NCBI RefSeq assembly: GCF_014845095.1 | Contig: NZ_NKUG01000044.1 | Coordinates: 1-48,137, forward strand | DNA length: 48,137 nucleotides | Reading direction: 5' to 3' | Source of the DNA: Methylobacterium bullatum | GTDB taxonomy: Bacteria; Pseudomonadota; Alphaproteobacteria; Rhizobiales; Beijerinckiaceae | Part shown: one piece after another, positions 7,687 through 17,021 of the stretch | How the letters are laid out: each line of letters starts with the position of its first letter | Numbering within the stretch: the stretch's first letter is position 1 | Made by a program: the position numbers and the translations under genes | Notes under the pieces: generated by a model | What the model saw: the letters and a program-made list of their open reading frames with translations, nothing else | Database searches by the model: none | What the model was told of the DNA's origin: nothing

Positions 7687-9009
7687 ATGCAGGCGGCGTC
7701 CATCCTCGCAGATGAACAGACGGTTCTCGTGACCGGGATGCTGCTCGTCGTTTGCATGGGCCTGTGGGCGACCGGCATCGTTGCAGAGGTGGTCACGGCG
7801 ATGCTGTTCTTTGCCGCCGCGATGCTTCTGAAGCTCGCGCCTGCATCGACTGTCTTTTCCGGCTTCTCCTCGTCGGCCTTCTGGCTCGTACTGAGCGGGA
7901 TGGTGGTCGGCCTCGCGATCACCCGGACCGGCCTCGGCACCCGCCTAGCGCGCAGCCTCGCCGGCCGGCTATCGGGCTCCTACACGGGCTTCATCGGCGC
8001 CGTCGTCACCCTGTCCTTTGCCCTTGCCTTCGTGATGCCCTCGAACCTCGGGCGCATTGCGCTGATGATCCCGGTGGTGTTGGCGCTCTGTGACGCGTTC
8101 GGCCTGGAGCCCGGCCGCCCCGGCCGGAGCGGGGCGGTTCTCGCGGTAGCCCTGGCGACGCCGCTCTTGTCCGCGGCGATCCTGCCCGCCAACGTCCCCA
8201 ACCTCGTCATGGCTGGCACCGCAGAGACGCAATACGGCCTGCACCTCGCCTATCTGCCCTACCTTCTGCTCCACGCCCCCGTCCTCGCCGGCGTGAAGGG
8301 CATGATCCTCGTGGCGGCCATCGTGCGCTTGTTCCCGGACCAAATGAGCGCCGCCGCCGTGGATACGGACGAGCCCGCACCGGCATTCTCGCCGGAGGAG
8401 CGGCGACTCACGATCATTCTTGGTCTGACCTTGGCCTTCTGGGTGACGGACAGCCTCCACCATATCGCCCCGGCCTGGGTCGGGTTGACGGCGGCGGTGA
8501 TCTGCCTCCTTCCCCGCATCGGCGTGTTGCCTGCGGAAGCCTTCGGCGCGGTGAACCTGCGGACCTGCTTCTATGTGGCCGCGCTCCTGGGACTGGTGGC
8601 GGTGGTCAACGAGACGGGTCTGGGCTCCAGGCTCGGCCATGCTCTGCTCGCGGTCGCGCCCCTGGAACCCGGAGCGCCGGCCCAGAATTTCGGCGTGCTG
8701 ACGGCCATCGCGTCTCTCTTCGCAATCGTCGTCACGGCCAACGGCGCACCGGCCCTCTACACGGCCTTGGCCGGCGAGATGTCGCGCGCGAGCGGACTGG
8801 ACCTCGCCAACGTGGTGATGATCCAGGTCGTGGGATACTCGACTCTGTTCCTGCCCTACCAAGCCCCACCCATCGTGATGGCAATGGATCTGGGGCGGGT
8901 ACCGCTCCGGTCGGCGACGATCCTGACCCTCGTGGTCGGCCTCGCCTCACTCTTCGTCATCGCTCCGCTGGACTACCTCTGGTGGAACATTCTGGGCCGG
9001 TTTTCATGA
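7687..9009 (+). CDS. SLC13/DASS-type anion transporter
   Basis: A 440-residue integral membrane protein with about eleven to twelve hydrophobic helices, resembling the divalent anion:sodium symporter (SLC13, CitMHS/ArsB-like) superfamily. The first half contains FSSSAFWLVLSGMVVGLAI and FALAFVMPSNLGRIALMIPV. The second half has a matching internal segment, VVTANGAPALYTALAGEM and STLFLPYQAPPIVMAM, consistent with the inverted-repeat architecture of the family. I chose the ATG at 7687 (MQAASILADE) because the upstream in-frame 29 residues from 7600 look non-membrane and overlap the mxaB stem-loop region. The substrate (sulfate, dicarboxylate or another anion) cannot be read from the sequence. 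Confidence 0.75.
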   Translation: MQAASILADEQTVLVTGMLLVVCMGLWATGIVAEVVTAMLFFAAAMLLKLAPASTVFSGFSSSAFWLVLSGMVVGLAITRTGLGTRLARSLAGRLSGSYTGFIGAVVTLSFALAFVMPSNLGRIALMIPVVLALCDAFGLEPGRPGRSGAVLAVALATPLLSAAILPANVPNLVMAGTAETQYGLHLAYLPYLLLHAPVLAGVKGMILVAAIVRLFPDQMSAAAVDTDEPAPAFSPEERRLTIILGLTLAFWVTDSLHHIAPAWVGLTAAVICLLPRIGVLPAEAFGAVNLRTCFYVAALLGLVAVVNETGLGSRLGHALLAVAPLEPGAPAQNFGVLTAIASLFAIVVTANGAPALYTALAGEMSRASGLDLANVVMIQVVGYSTLFLPYQAPPIVMAMDLGRVPLRSATILTLVVGLASLFVIAPLDYLWWNILGRFS

Positions 9010-9165
9010 GCGCGAGCCGAATGACGATCGGTTGAGTGTGTCACACCGCAATGCACATCGATACGGCTTGCGCATTGGCGCGTGGGCCGTACCCCTTTAG
9101 AGACGGTCCAATCTGAGCAGCATCCCTGCTGGCATTGGCTCTACAGCGCCGAGGACTTTCGCAGA

Positions 9166-9567
9166 ATGGCACCTACTGTCAGACCCACGGTCGCTCCGCC
9201 GCTCTCGCCTCATCTCCAGATCTACCGCTGGACCTGGACCATGGCGATGTCGGTGTTCCACCGCATCACCGGCACCGCCCTCTATGGCGGCACCGCCCTG
9301 GTGGCGATCTGGCTCGTGGCGCTCGCCTCCGGTCCGGCGGCCTATGGCTGGGTAGCGTGGTTCTTCGGCTCAATCATCGGGAAGCTGGTCCTATTCGTCT
9401 ACACCTGGATCCTGATGCATCACATGCTGGGTGGCCTGCGCCATTTCATCTGGGATTTCGGCTACGGCTTCGACCGCGAGCAGCGCATGGGCCTCGCCCG
9501 CGCCACTCTGATCGGCTCCGTGATCCTGACCGTCCTGATTTGGGCGCTCGCCCTCACTTTACGCTGA
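9166..9567 (+). CDS. sdhC: Succinate dehydrogenase cytochrome b556 subunit
   Basis: A 133-residue membrane anchor of complex II. The signature LSPHLQIYRWTWTMAMSVFH RITG opens the first helix region, and the third helix region contains the likely haem-ligand motif HHMLGGLRHFIWD. Three hydrophobic helices are visible. The ATG at 9166 gives the family's normal N-terminus (MAPTVRPTVAPPLSPH), whereas the frame from 9082 adds 28 unrelated residues. With SdhD it holds haem b and the quinone site in the cytoplasmic membrane. It is the first gene of an sdhC-D-A-B operon, with sdhD twelve bases downstream. Confidence 0.93.
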   Translation: MAPTVRPTVAPPLSPHLQIYRWTWTMAMSVFHRITGTALYGGTALVAIWLVALASGPAAYGWVAWFFGSIIGKLVLFVYTWILMHHMLGGLRHFIWDFGYGFDREQRMGLARATLIGSVILTVLIWALALTLR

Positions 9568-9579
9568 GGAGCGATCGCC

Positions 9580-9993
9580 ATGACAGACAACCGTCAGAAC
9601 ACGAACGTGACCATGCGGACCCCGCGCGCCCGGGTGAAGGGCCTCGGTGCCTCCGGCCACGGGGCCGGTCACTTCTGGCAGCAGCGCCTCACCGCCGCCG
9701 CCAACGCCCCGCTGATGCTCGCCTTCGTGGTAATCGTCGCGATGATGGCCAACCGGCCATACCCGGAGGCGGTCGCGCTGATGTCGCACCCGCTCGTCGC
9801 GCTCGTCCTGATCCTCGCCGTGATCTCGGTCACGCTCCACATGAGGATCGGCATGCAGGTCATCATCGAGGATTACGTCCACGCCAAGGGACTGAAGCTC
9901 GCCAGCCTGTTCGCCAACAATGCCTACGCGGTCGTCGTCGCCGTTGCCTGCCTCTACGCAATCTTGCGCGTGAGCCTCGGCAAGCTCGTCTGA
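9580..9993 (+). CDS. sdhD: Succinate dehydrogenase membrane anchor subunit
   Basis: A 137-residue hydrophobic subunit of complex II. The amphipathic start [20 protein letters not shown], followed by [14 protein letters not shown], is typical of alphaproteobacterial SdhD. The second helix ends in [16 protein letters not shown], with the conserved histidine and the DY pair near the quinone site. Three transmembrane helices are predicted. An AGGAG ribosome site precedes the start, and sdhA begins 28 bases after the stop. Confidence 0.92.
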   Translation: MTDNRQNTNVTMRTPRARVKGLGASGHGAGHFWQQRLTAAANAPLMLAFVVIVAMMANRPYPEAVALMSHPLVALVLILAVISVTLHMRIGMQVIIEDYVHAKGLKLASLFANNAYAVVVAVACLYAILRVSLGKLV

Positions 9994-10021
9994 CCCGCCC
10001 CAGAACCCGAAGGATCTGCCC

Positions 10022-11842
10022 ATGGCCACCAACGGAACCAACGGCAACGGCGCGCCGGCCTATTCCATCATCGACCATACGTTCGACGTTGTGATCGTCG
10101 GCGCCGGCGGCGCCGGTCTGCGCGCCACCGTGGGCTGCTCGCAGGCCGGACTGCGTACGGCCTGCATCTCGAAGGTGTTCCCGACGCGCTCGCACACCGT
10201 GGCGGCGCAGGGCGGCATCTCGGCCTCCCTCGGCAATATGGGGCCCGATGATTGGCGCTGGCACATGTACGACACCGTGAAGGGGTCGGACTGGCTCGGC
10301 GACCAAGACGCTATCGAGTACCTCGTGCGCAACGCACCCGCAGCGGTGTACGAGCTCGAACACTGGGGCGTGCCGTTCTCGCGCACCGAGGAAGGCAAGA
10401 TCTATCAGCGCCCCTTCGGCGGCATGACCACCGATTACGGCAAGGGCACCGCCCAGCGCACCTGCGCGGCGGCTGACCGCACCGGCCACGCCATGCTCCA
10501 CACGCTCTATGGCCAAGCGGTGAAGAACCATACCAACTTCTTCATAGAATACTTCGCCCTCGACCTCATCATGGACGAGGAGGGCCGCTGTCTGGGCGTC
10601 ATCGCCATCGATCAGGCCTCGGGTGAGATCCACCGTTTCCGCGCCCAGATGACGATCCTGGCCACCGGCGGCTACGGCCGCTCTTATTTCTCGGCGACCT
10701 CTGCCCATACCTGCACGGGCGACGGTAACGCCATGGTGCTGCGCGCCGGTCTGCCGCTGCAGGACATGGAATTCGTGCAGTTCCATCCCACCGGCATCTA
10801 CGGCGCCGGCTGCCTCATCACCGAGGGCGCCCGCGGCGAGGGCGGCTACCTTACCAATTCCGAGGGCGAGCGCTTCATGGAGCGCTATGCTCCCAGCGCC
10901 AAGGATCTGGCCTCGCGCGACGTGGTCTCGCGCTCGATGACCATGGAGATCCGCGCCGGCCGCGGCGTTGGCAAGACGAGCGACCACATCTACCTGCACC
11001 TCGACCACCTCGATCCGGCGATTCTGCATCAGCGCCTGCCGGGCATCTCGGAATCGGCGAAGATCTTCGCGGGCGTCGACGTCACCAAGGAGCCGATCCC
11101 GGTCCTGCCGACGGTCCATTACAACATGGGCGGCATCCCCACGAACTATCATGGTGAGGTGCTGACCCTGAAGAACGGCAATCCCGATACGGTGGTGCCG
11201 GGTCTGATGGCTTTGGGCGAAGCGGCTTGCGTCTCCGTGCACGGCGCCAACCGCCTCGGCTCGAACTCGCTCATCGACCTCGTGGTGTTCGGCCGGGCCG
11301 CCGGCCTGCGCTGTGCCGAGATCGTCGAGCCCGGCGCCCGCCAGATGGACCTGCCGAAGGATTCCGCCGACAAGGCGCTCGCCCGCCTCGACCGCTTCCG
11401 TTACGCGAATGGCGGCACGCCGACGGCGGAACTGCGCGCCGAGATGCAGAAGACCATGCAGAACAACTGCGCGGTCTTCCGCACCGGCGAAGTGCTGGAA
11501 GAAGGCAAGGCTCTGATTCACAAGGTCTGGCAGGGAGAAGCCGATATCAAGATCACCGACCGCTCGCTGATCTGGAACACCGATCTGCTCGAGACCCTGG
11601 AATTCGACAACCTGATCGGTCAGGCCGTCGTCACCATGGAATCGGCGGCCAACCGCAAGGAAAGCCGCGGGGCGCACGCCCGCGAGGACTTCCCCGATCG
11701 CGACGACAAGGAGTGGATGAAGCACACCCTTTCGTGGCTCGACGACAAGTCCCAGCAGGTGAATATCGATTACCGCCCCGTTCATACGTATACAATGTCA
11801 AACGAAATTCAGTACATCGAGCCAAAGGCTCGTGTTTACTAG
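10022..11842 (+). CDS. sdhA: Succinate dehydrogenase flavoprotein subunit
   Basis: A 606-residue catalytic subunit that oxidises succinate to fumarate at the cytoplasmic face of complex II. The FAD-binding dinucleotide fold [13 protein letters not shown] (23-35) is followed by [11 protein letters not shown] with H58, the residue expected to carry covalent FAD. Substrate-site elements include [20 protein letters not shown] and [11 protein letters not shown]. The C-terminal end, [17 protein letters not shown], is the usual one for bacterial SdhA. Length is normal and no frameshift is visible. It sits between sdhD and sdhB in the operon. Confidence 0.96.
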   Translation: MATNGTNGNGAPAYSIIDHTFDVVIVGAGGAGLRATVGCSQAGLRTACISKVFPTRSHTVAAQGGISASLGNMGPDDWRWHMYDTVKGSDWLGDQDAIEYLVRNAPAAVYELEHWGVPFSRTEEGKIYQRPFGGMTTDYGKGTAQRTCAAADRTGHAMLHTLYGQAVKNHTNFFIEYFALDLIMDEEGRCLGVIAIDQASGEIHRFRAQMTILATGGYGRSYFSATSAHTCTGDGNAMVLRAGLPLQDMEFVQFHPTGIYGAGCLITEGARGEGGYLTNSEGERFMERYAPSAKDLASRDVVSRSMTMEIRAGRGVGKTSDHIYLHLDHLDPAILHQRLPGISESAKIFAGVDVTKEPIPVLPTVHYNMGGIPTNYHGEVLTLKNGNPDTVVPGLMALGEAACVSVHGANRLGSNSLIDLVVFGRAAGLRCAEIVEPGARQMDLPKDSADKALARLDRFRYANGGTPTAELRAEMQKTMQNNCAVFRTGEVLEEGKALIHKVWQGEADIKITDRSLIWNTDLLETLEFDNLIGQAVVTMESAANRKESRGAHAREDFPDRDDKEWMKHTLSWLDDKSQQVNIDYRPVHTYTMSNEIQYIEPKARVY

Positions 11843-11904
11843 GGAAAAGACTGAAATTTCTCCCGACGATGGTACTCACGAGACGGATTTAGGCACCCCG
11901 AACC

Positions 11905-12708
11905 ATGGCCCAATTCAACCTTCCCAAAAACTCCCAGATCACCGAAGGCAAGACTTGGCCACGGCCGACGGGGGGCAACAATCTTCAGGAATTCCGGATC
12001 TACCGCTGGAACCCGGATGACGGCGCAAATCCGAGGGTCGACGTCTATCAGGTCGACCGGGACGATTGCGGGCCGATGGTCCTCGACGCCCTCCTTTGGA
12101 TCAAGGCCAAGGTCGATTCGACCCTGGTGTTCCGCCGCTCCTGCCGCGAAGGCATCTGCGGCTCTTGCGCCATGAACATCGAGGGCCAGAATGCGCTCGC
12201 CTGCACCATGGGTATCGACGAATGCCAGGAGCATGCGAAGGGCAAGAAGACCGGCGCGGTGCGGATCTACCCGCTGCCGCACATGCCGGTCCTCAAGGAT
12301 CTCGTCCCCGACCTCACAAACTTCTTCGCCCAGCACGCCTCGGTCGAACCGTGGCTCCAGACCGAGACGCCTGCGCCCGAAGGCGAATGGAAGCAGACCC
12401 CGGAGGATCGGGCCCAGCTCGACGGCCTCTACGAGTGCATTCTGTGCGCCTGCTGCACGACGTCCTGCCCGAGCTACTGGTGGAACGGCGACCGCTTCCT
12501 CGGCCCCGCGGCCCTGTTGCAGGCCTACCGCTGGCTCATCGACAGCCGTGACGAGAATACCGGCGAACGCCTCGATGCCCTTCACGATCCGTTCCGGCTC
12601 TACCGCTGCCACACGATCATGAACTGCGCCAATGCCTGCCCGAAAAGCCTGAACCCGGCAAAGGCCATCGCCGAGATCAAGAAGATGATGGTGTCGCGCG
12701 AGGTCTGA
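11905..12708 (+). CDS. sdhB: Succinate dehydrogenase iron-sulfur subunit
   Basis: A 267-residue subunit carrying three iron-sulfur centres that pass electrons from FAD to quinone. The plant-type 2Fe-2S cluster ligands are in [16 protein letters not shown], closed by the cysteine of NALAC. The 4Fe-4S motif is [15 protein letters not shown] and the 3Fe-4S motif [17 protein letters not shown]. The gap after sdhA is 62 bases and the ribosome site is weak. This is the last gene of the operon, followed 28 bases later by a strong hairpin. Confidence 0.96.
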   Translation: MAQFNLPKNSQITEGKTWPRPTGGNNLQEFRIYRWNPDDGANPRVDVYQVDRDDCGPMVLDALLWIKAKVDSTLVFRRSCREGICGSCAMNIEGQNALACTMGIDECQEHAKGKKTGAVRIYPLPHMPVLKDLVPDLTNFFAQHASVEPWLQTETPAPEGEWKQTPEDRAQLDGLYECILCACCTTSCPSYWWNGDRFLGPAALLQAYRWLIDSRDENTGERLDALHDPFRLYRCHTIMNCANACPKSLNPAKAIAEIKKMMVSREV

Positions 12709-12736
12709 TGCGCGACCTCATGACAGCGGATCGATA

Positions 12737-12769
12737 CCAAAGCCGAGATGCCCCGCATCTCGGCTTTGG
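12737..12769 (+). terminator. Intrinsic terminator of the sdh operon
   Basis: A near-ideal hairpin: CCAAAGCCGAGATGC pairs perfectly with GCATCTCGGCTTTGG around a three-base loop, followed by CGTCTTTCGTCC. It starts 28 bases after the sdhB stop. The same hairpin could also end the convergent small gene at 12792-12974. Confidence 0.85.
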
Positions 12770-12791
12770 CGTCTTTCGTCCCTATGGCCGA

Positions 12792-12974
12792 TTACTTTGT
12801 GATCTTAACCGAGACCGGATCGCTGGACGGGAAGGTCTCTTCTAGCGCCTCGTCCAGTCGCTGGCTCATTTCGTCCTGATGATTTTCGGGATTCGTCTTG
12901 TCATTGCTGGGCGCCGGATCCACACGGCGCTTCTCGTCGGTGTCCGACGTGGATGTTGGCTTGGGGTCTGACAT
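12792..12974 (-). CDS. Small acidic conserved protein with ETFPxSDP motif
   Basis: A 60-residue hydrophilic protein. The first forty residues are polar and probably disordered. The end, RLDEALEETFPSSDPVSVKI, matches a short motif (LDEALEETFPASDP) shared by many uncharacterised small alphaproteobacterial proteins. No signal peptide, membrane segment or cysteine is present, and the function is unknown. It converges on the sdh terminator. Its 5' side contains a perfect GC-rich hairpin (12999-13017) that could affect its leader. Confidence 0.7.
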   Translation of the reverse strand: MSDPKPTSTSDTDEKRRVDPAPSNDKTNPENHQDEMSQRLDEALEETFPSSDPVSVKITK

Positions 12975-12998
12975 GGGTGCCTCCTCTGGCTCGCCTGA

Positions 12999-13017
12999 CC
13001 GCCGCCAGGGGCGGCGG
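12999..13017. repeat. Perfect GC hairpin upstream of the small acidic gene
   Basis: CCGCCGCC and GGCGGCGG pair perfectly around a three-base AGG loop. It lies 25 bases upstream of the minus-strand start at 12974 and about 170 bases upstream of the glycosyltransferase. Its role is unknown. Confidence 0.45.
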
Positions 13018-13189
13018 AATCACCTTGACCAACGCGAGGAGACGATGCCCGATCCCTTCCGTCGCCGCCGTCATAGCGGCTTGCCGCTCGGTCGGTGCCG
13101 TTTACCGGACGTGAGGCGATAGCCCCTAGCGTCGCTGTCGCGGCATGGGCATGACGGGCCCCGAGGCCGGCCGAGGTTCCGGGCAGGCC

Positions 13190-14434
13190 ATGCATATCGT
13201 GATCCTCGCAGAGTTCGCCGTGGCGAGCGGCGGTGCCGAGAAGGTCGCGGTGGAATCCGCGCATGGCCTCGCCAGAGCGGGGATGGACGTCACCTTCATC
13301 CACGCGATCGAGGGACCGGCGGATCCGCTCCTCGATCATCCGAAAATTCGGCGGGTCTGCCTCGGTAACACCGACATCTGGAACCGCCCGGCCCTGGAGG
13401 CGGCACTGTCCGGCATCTGGAGCGGGAATTCCGCCGCTCGTCTGCGCGCTGTGCTCAGCGCCCTCCCGCAACCGGCGGATATCGTCCACCTGCATCAATG
13501 GACCCGTAGCCTGTCTCCGAGCGTGTTCCCCGTCCTGCTCGACAGCGGCATCCCGCTGGTGGTGACCCTGCACGATTACTTCCTGGCCTGCCCCAACGGC
13601 GTCTATTACCGCTTCGATCAGGATCGCCCTTGCACGCTGACGCCGCTCTCCGCCTCCTGCGTCGCGGCTCCTTGCGACCCGAAAAGCCGATTTCACAAGG
13701 CGATCCGGGTCGGGCGGAGCATTGCCCAGAACCGCGCCTTGCATGACCACCATCTCCACGTGATTCATGTCTGCGATGCCAGTATCCGCCGCATGGGTGG
13801 GCTTCTCGGCTCCCTGGCCGTCACCCATCATCGTATCGACAATCCCGTGCGCGTGGAGACGGGAGTGCGGGCCGATCCGGCGGCAGGGAAAGCCATCGCC
13901 TATGTGGGCCGCTTGACCCGCGAGAAAGGCGCAGATCTCGTCGCCGAGGCGGCGCGGGATGCCGGTATGCCGGCGCTCTTCATCGGCACCGGCCCGCTGG
14001 AGGCGGAATTGCGGGCGCAGCCACATGTGGAAATGCTCGGATGGCGATCACCGAACGAGGTATCGGCCATCCTCGTTCGGCGGGCGAGGGCACTGGCCGC
14101 GCCGTCTCGGTGGTTCGAGACCGGCCCTCTGACTGTCTACGAGGCCCTGGCTGTCGGGCTGCCGGTAGTCGCGTCGGATAGGTCCGGGGCCGCGGAGAAA
14201 GTGATCGACGGCGTCACCGGCTATGTGGTCGCGCCGGAGCGGGCAGCCCTCGCGACCGCGTTCCGGAATCTCGACGTGATCGAGGCGCAAACGCTCGGGC
14301 GCGCCGCTCACGCCCATTACTGGGACACTCCCATGTCCATCGACGCCCATGCGGATGCGCTCAGCGAACTTTATCGAAGGATCGCGCGAAACGTATCGCC
14401 CATACCGACCGACGTTTTCCGAAAACCAGGATAG
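13190..14434 (+). CDS. GT4-family glycosyltransferase
   Basis: A 414-residue GT-B glycosyltransferase. The N-terminal domain starts MHIVILAEFAVASGGAEKVA, with the glycine-rich loop of GT4 enzymes. The C-terminal donor-binding domain has AYVGRLTREKGADLVAEAAR and the EX7E motif in FETGPLTVYEALAVGLPVVA. The cysteine-rich middle (DYFLACPNGVYYRF, SASCVAAPCDPKSRF) occurs in GT4 proteins of polysaccharide clusters. The ATG at 13190 fits the family start; an in-frame ATG at 13145 adds 15 residues. No other polysaccharide genes are nearby, so donor and acceptor are unknown. Confidence 0.85.
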   Translation: MHIVILAEFAVASGGAEKVAVESAHGLARAGMDVTFIHAIEGPADPLLDHPKIRRVCLGNTDIWNRPALEAALSGIWSGNSAARLRAVLSALPQPADIVHLHQWTRSLSPSVFPVLLDSGIPLVVTLHDYFLACPNGVYYRFDQDRPCTLTPLSASCVAAPCDPKSRFHKAIRVGRSIAQNRALHDHHLHVIHVCDASIRRMGGLLGSLAVTHHRIDNPVRVETGVRADPAAGKAIAYVGRLTREKGADLVAEAARDAGMPALFIGTGPLEAELRAQPHVEMLGWRSPNEVSAILVRRARALAAPSRWFETGPLTVYEALAVGLPVVASDRSGAAEKVIDGVTGYVVAPERAALATAFRNLDVIEAQTLGRAAHAHYWDTPMSIDAHADALSELYRRIARNVSPIPTDVFRKPG

Positions 14435-14895
14435 CTGCCGTCGCCCAAGCCCCGCGCGGTGGTGCTTTGCGGCCGGACTCCGTCGCGCGGAATCATCCTG
14501 CTTGCCCGCATCCACAACACAGCCGCCGGCGTGCCATTACTACGCGCCTTTCGTTTGACGGCCCTCGCTGTGCTTGCCGAGACTGCACGTTCAAATCCTA
14601 TCGTCTTCTCGTTTGATTGCGAACGAGGGCCCGGATTGCGCAGCTACAGACGGGCACTTGCTCGAAACCCGTCTTGACTCTTCCGAAAGCTACCGCTTCA
14701 ACATTGACTGCAGCAAGGCGGCCATAAGCGGTCAATCAGTCAACGTCAGTAAAGGAATTGATAATATTGCTTATCGAGCGACCTCGGAGAGGCTACTCAG
14801 CCTTGACCTGCGTGCCAATGTAAATTGAACTTTGGCAACCGCGGTGGCTTCAATGTCCCGGTGGGGGAAGAGGCAAAGTAGTTGAAGAGGTCGAA
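14435..14895. other. 461-bp gap without a supported gene
   Basis: Short frames occur on both strands but none has a family-like sequence. From about 14700 the composition becomes AT-rich, continuous with the following Imm26-like gene, so the left border of an acquired segment probably lies here. A GTTCAAATCC near 14588 resembles a tRNA T-loop, but the flanks do not pair. Confidence 0.5.
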
Positions 14896-15387
14896 ATGAC
14901 GAAATATCAGCGCCCTGCTATATACGTGGGGCAAATTTTCGTGGTTGAGTTGGCCGACAACATTGGCTTTGGCTATGGTTATGTGACGCTGACGCAACCA
15001 AGTTTTGGTCACCTCATAAACATATTCAGAACCATAGGCGACACGCGTGAATTGCCATCAGGTCTTCGTCGGGGAGGTTTAATCCTGACTGACCGTCTAG
15101 TCAGCGATAGCCCTTTCATGAAATCACGCAACAATCCTGTTCCTTGGGTTTTGCTCGACGTATCGTACCCTGAGCCCGACGCTCCCCAAAATACCCTGTT
15201 TCGCGTCGGAAATAAGATTTTTGATATGCAAACCGACCTAGAAATAAAGGACATTACAATCAATGCTGATAGTCTGCCGACCATTACTTTCCCTATGGAC
15301 GACCGTCTCACATATGAATTAACCGCTCTGCTCTCTGGCAAGCAGTGGCGTCTGAACGAAGAAAAAGACGTCTACGAGATATTTTGA
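14896..15387 (+). CDS. Imm26-like putative immunity protein (orphan)
   Basis: A 163-residue cytosolic protein. The N-terminal part, AIYVGQIFVVELADNIGFGY, continues directly into GYVTL and resembles the start of immunity protein family Imm26 (a GD/GQ-F-x-I-x-L strand pair, then GxGxV). These beta-rich proteins neutralise polymorphic toxins. The start has a good ribosome site (AGAGG, then TCGAA). The gene is markedly more AT-rich than its neighbours and lies just before an IS66 remnant, both signs of transfer. No toxin gene is adjacent. The family assignment is by motif resemblance and is moderate; it may instead be an unrelated hypothetical protein. Confidence 0.5.
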   Translation: MTKYQRPAIYVGQIFVVELADNIGFGYGYVTLTQPSFGHLINIFRTIGDTRELPSGLRRGGLILTDRLVSDSPFMKSRNNPVPWVLLDVSYPEPDAPQNTLFRVGNKIFDMQTDLEIKDITINADSLPTITFPMDDRLTYELTALLSGKQWRLNEEKDVYEIF

Positions 15388-15435
15388 CGCGTAAACAACG
15401 ATCTCTTTGAGCCGCAACAGACTTTAGCAGTTTGT

Positions 15436-15666
15436 CTATCGCGAATAATTCCAAGGCAGAAGCTCGATAACCTGGGCCTGCTTATGGCCGTTGACGATGG
15501 CGGGGAGCGTAGCAGTCATATAGGCGAACGGATCGACGGAATTGAGCTTGCAGGTCTCGATGAGCGAGGCGATGATCGACCAGTTCTCCGCTCCGGCATC
15601 GTGTCCAGCGAATATATTGCGCCGCAACATATCGATGGTGCGGCGCGCCATTCCGTGTCGCTCCCG
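15436..15666 (-). pseudogene. IS66-family transposase, C-terminal remnant
   Basis: About 75 codons matching the end of IS66 transposases (TnpC): RTIDMLRRNIFAGHD lines up with the family's RPIALNRKNALFAGSD, then AENWSIIASLIETCKLNSVD and a terminal ELLPWNY. The rest of the transposase is missing; upstream of about 15666 the frame becomes a shadow of the phasin gene. No partner genes (tnpA, tnpB) are visible and I could not define terminal repeats. It marks old insertion activity beside the Imm26-like gene. Confidence 0.8.
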
Positions 15667-15686
15667 TTGATTCAGTGAGGAACGAC

Positions 15687-16046
15687 ATGAACGCGCCGAC
15701 CTATGAGATACCGGCCGAATTGCGCGACTTCGCGGAAAAGAGCGTCGATCAGGCCCGCACCGCTGTGACCAACCTGCTCGGCACGGTGGTGAAATCCGCC
15801 GAACAGTTCCAGACCTCGTCGACGACGGCGCATGGGGCGATCCAATCCGTGATCGCCAAGGGCCTCGACCAGGTTCAGACCAATGCGAGCACGACCTTCG
15901 ACTTCGCCCAGAAGCTGGTGCGCACCCGCGATCTGAAAGAGGCATTCGAGTTGCAGAGCGAGTTCCTGCGCAGCCAGATTTCGACGCTTCAATCTCAGGT
16001 CAAGGATCTCGGCGCTCTGGCTCAGTCCGCCGCCAAAAGCGGCTGA
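15687..16046 (+). CDS. Phasin family protein
   Basis: A 119-residue helical protein of the Phasin_2 type that coats polyhydroxyalkanoate granules. The start MNAPTYEIPAELRDFAEKSV is typical, and the second half, FDFAQKLVRTRDLKEAFELQ followed by SEFLRSQI, carries the family motif (F-A-x-K-L-x-x-A-x-x-x-E-A-F-x-L-Q). It is amphipathic with no signal peptide. The ATG at 15687 has AGGA seven bases upstream. The IS66 remnant ends only about 20 bases before the start, so the promoter must lie within or beyond transposon-derived sequence. Confidence 0.88.
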   Translation: MNAPTYEIPAELRDFAEKSVDQARTAVTNLLGTVVKSAEQFQTSSTTAHGAIQSVIAKGLDQVQTNASTTFDFAQKLVRTRDLKEAFELQSEFLRSQISTLQSQVKDLGALAQSAAKSG

Positions 16047-16180
16047 TCCTAGCCCCTCCGCGCGGACTGGCCCGGTGCCGGTTCGCGCAAATGGCATGGA
16101 CGCGGTAACGTGCCTGGAACACGGGCGCACGCCGAGGCCGGGCCATGCGCGGTCGATTGTGCACGAAGGGGACGCGAATC

Positions 16181-16939
16181 ATGGCCACACGCCGACAAGC
16201 ACGCTCGATCGGTCGCGGGGGAAGCAAAGCCGGACAATCGGCGCGACTTTCAAACGCTGAGACGGCTACCACGACCGCCGACGACTCGGTGCCGGTTTCG
16301 CAGACCCTGGCTGTGGACGATGGGACGGTCTCAGTATCCACGCTCGACGTCGCTGCCACCGAGCCTGAGGCCTTGCCCGTGAGCGAGACCTTGCGGGCGC
16401 CTGAGACCTTGATGGAGACCGTGTCACCGGATGCGCTGTTGACCGGACAGGGTGTGGCGGACGTCATTCACGCCGCTCCGGAAACCGCCCCCGCGGGCTA
16501 CGCCCCGTCTCAGGACAGTCCACCTGCCACCGATGTGGTGACCGCAGCCACTGAGCAGGAGGCGACGAGCCACACTCCTACCGGCAACAGCCCGCAAGGC
16601 GAGAGCGAGGCGGCCGAGGATTCCCTTCTGCCCGCCGAGATCGAAAGCGCCATCGCCTCGGCCCAGGACCTCGCCTCGCCGCCGACGAACACCGTCGCCG
16701 TCACCGCCTCGGCGTTTACCGAGATCACGGCCGCCAACGACACGCTGACGACCTATGTCCGCAACGAGAGCATCGCCACGTTCGCGCATTGGCGAGCCCT
16801 GTCGACGGCGAAGAATCCCGCCGATGCCCTGCGCCTTCAAGTTACGGAGATGCAGCGGGCAGCCGATGCCTCGTTGAGCTGCATCGCGAGTCTCGCACGC
16901 CGGGCAGGGCGCATCGCCGCAACGCTCCGCCGTCCGTGA
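16181..16939 (+). CDS. Phasin-like protein with long disordered N-terminus
   Basis: A 252-residue protein. After a basic start (MATRRQARSIGRGGSKAGQS), about 150 residues are rich in T, A, E, S and P and look disordered. The last 70 residues, TYVRNESIATFAHWRALSTA then NPADALRLQVTEMQRAADAS, resemble the phasin helical motif (residues-x-FA-x-x-x-x-L-x-x-A-x-x-P-x-x-A-L-x-L-Q). It follows a phasin gene on the same strand, supporting a granule or storage role. The ATG at 16181 has an AAGGGGA ribosome site; the longer frame from 16145 is unlikely. The function is inferred. Confidence 0.55.
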   Translation: MATRRQARSIGRGGSKAGQSARLSNAETATTTADDSVPVSQTLAVDDGTVSVSTLDVAATEPEALPVSETLRAPETLMETVSPDALLTGQGVADVIHAAPETAPAGYAPSQDSPPATDVVTAATEQEATSHTPTGNSPQGESEAAEDSLLPAEIESAIASAQDLASPPTNTVAVTASAFTEITAANDTLTTYVRNESIATFAHWRALSTAKNPADALRLQVTEMQRAADASLSCIASLARRAGRIAATLRRP

Positions 16940-17021
16940 CACCCCTCGCGCTGACGCCCCGGCGCGTCTAGATATCCCGGATTCTGCAGCGGCTCCGCCG
17001 CCTGCCATCCGGGAGATCGCG

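Noticed and set aside
9863..11785. Long minus-strand open frame (640 codons) opposite sdhA
   Set aside because: Antisense to a highly conserved SdhA; the composition is typical of a codon-position shadow.
14585..14605. tRNA-like T-loop GTTCAAATCC
   Set aside because: The flanking five-base arms do not pair, and no acceptor stem or anticodon arm could be drawn around it.
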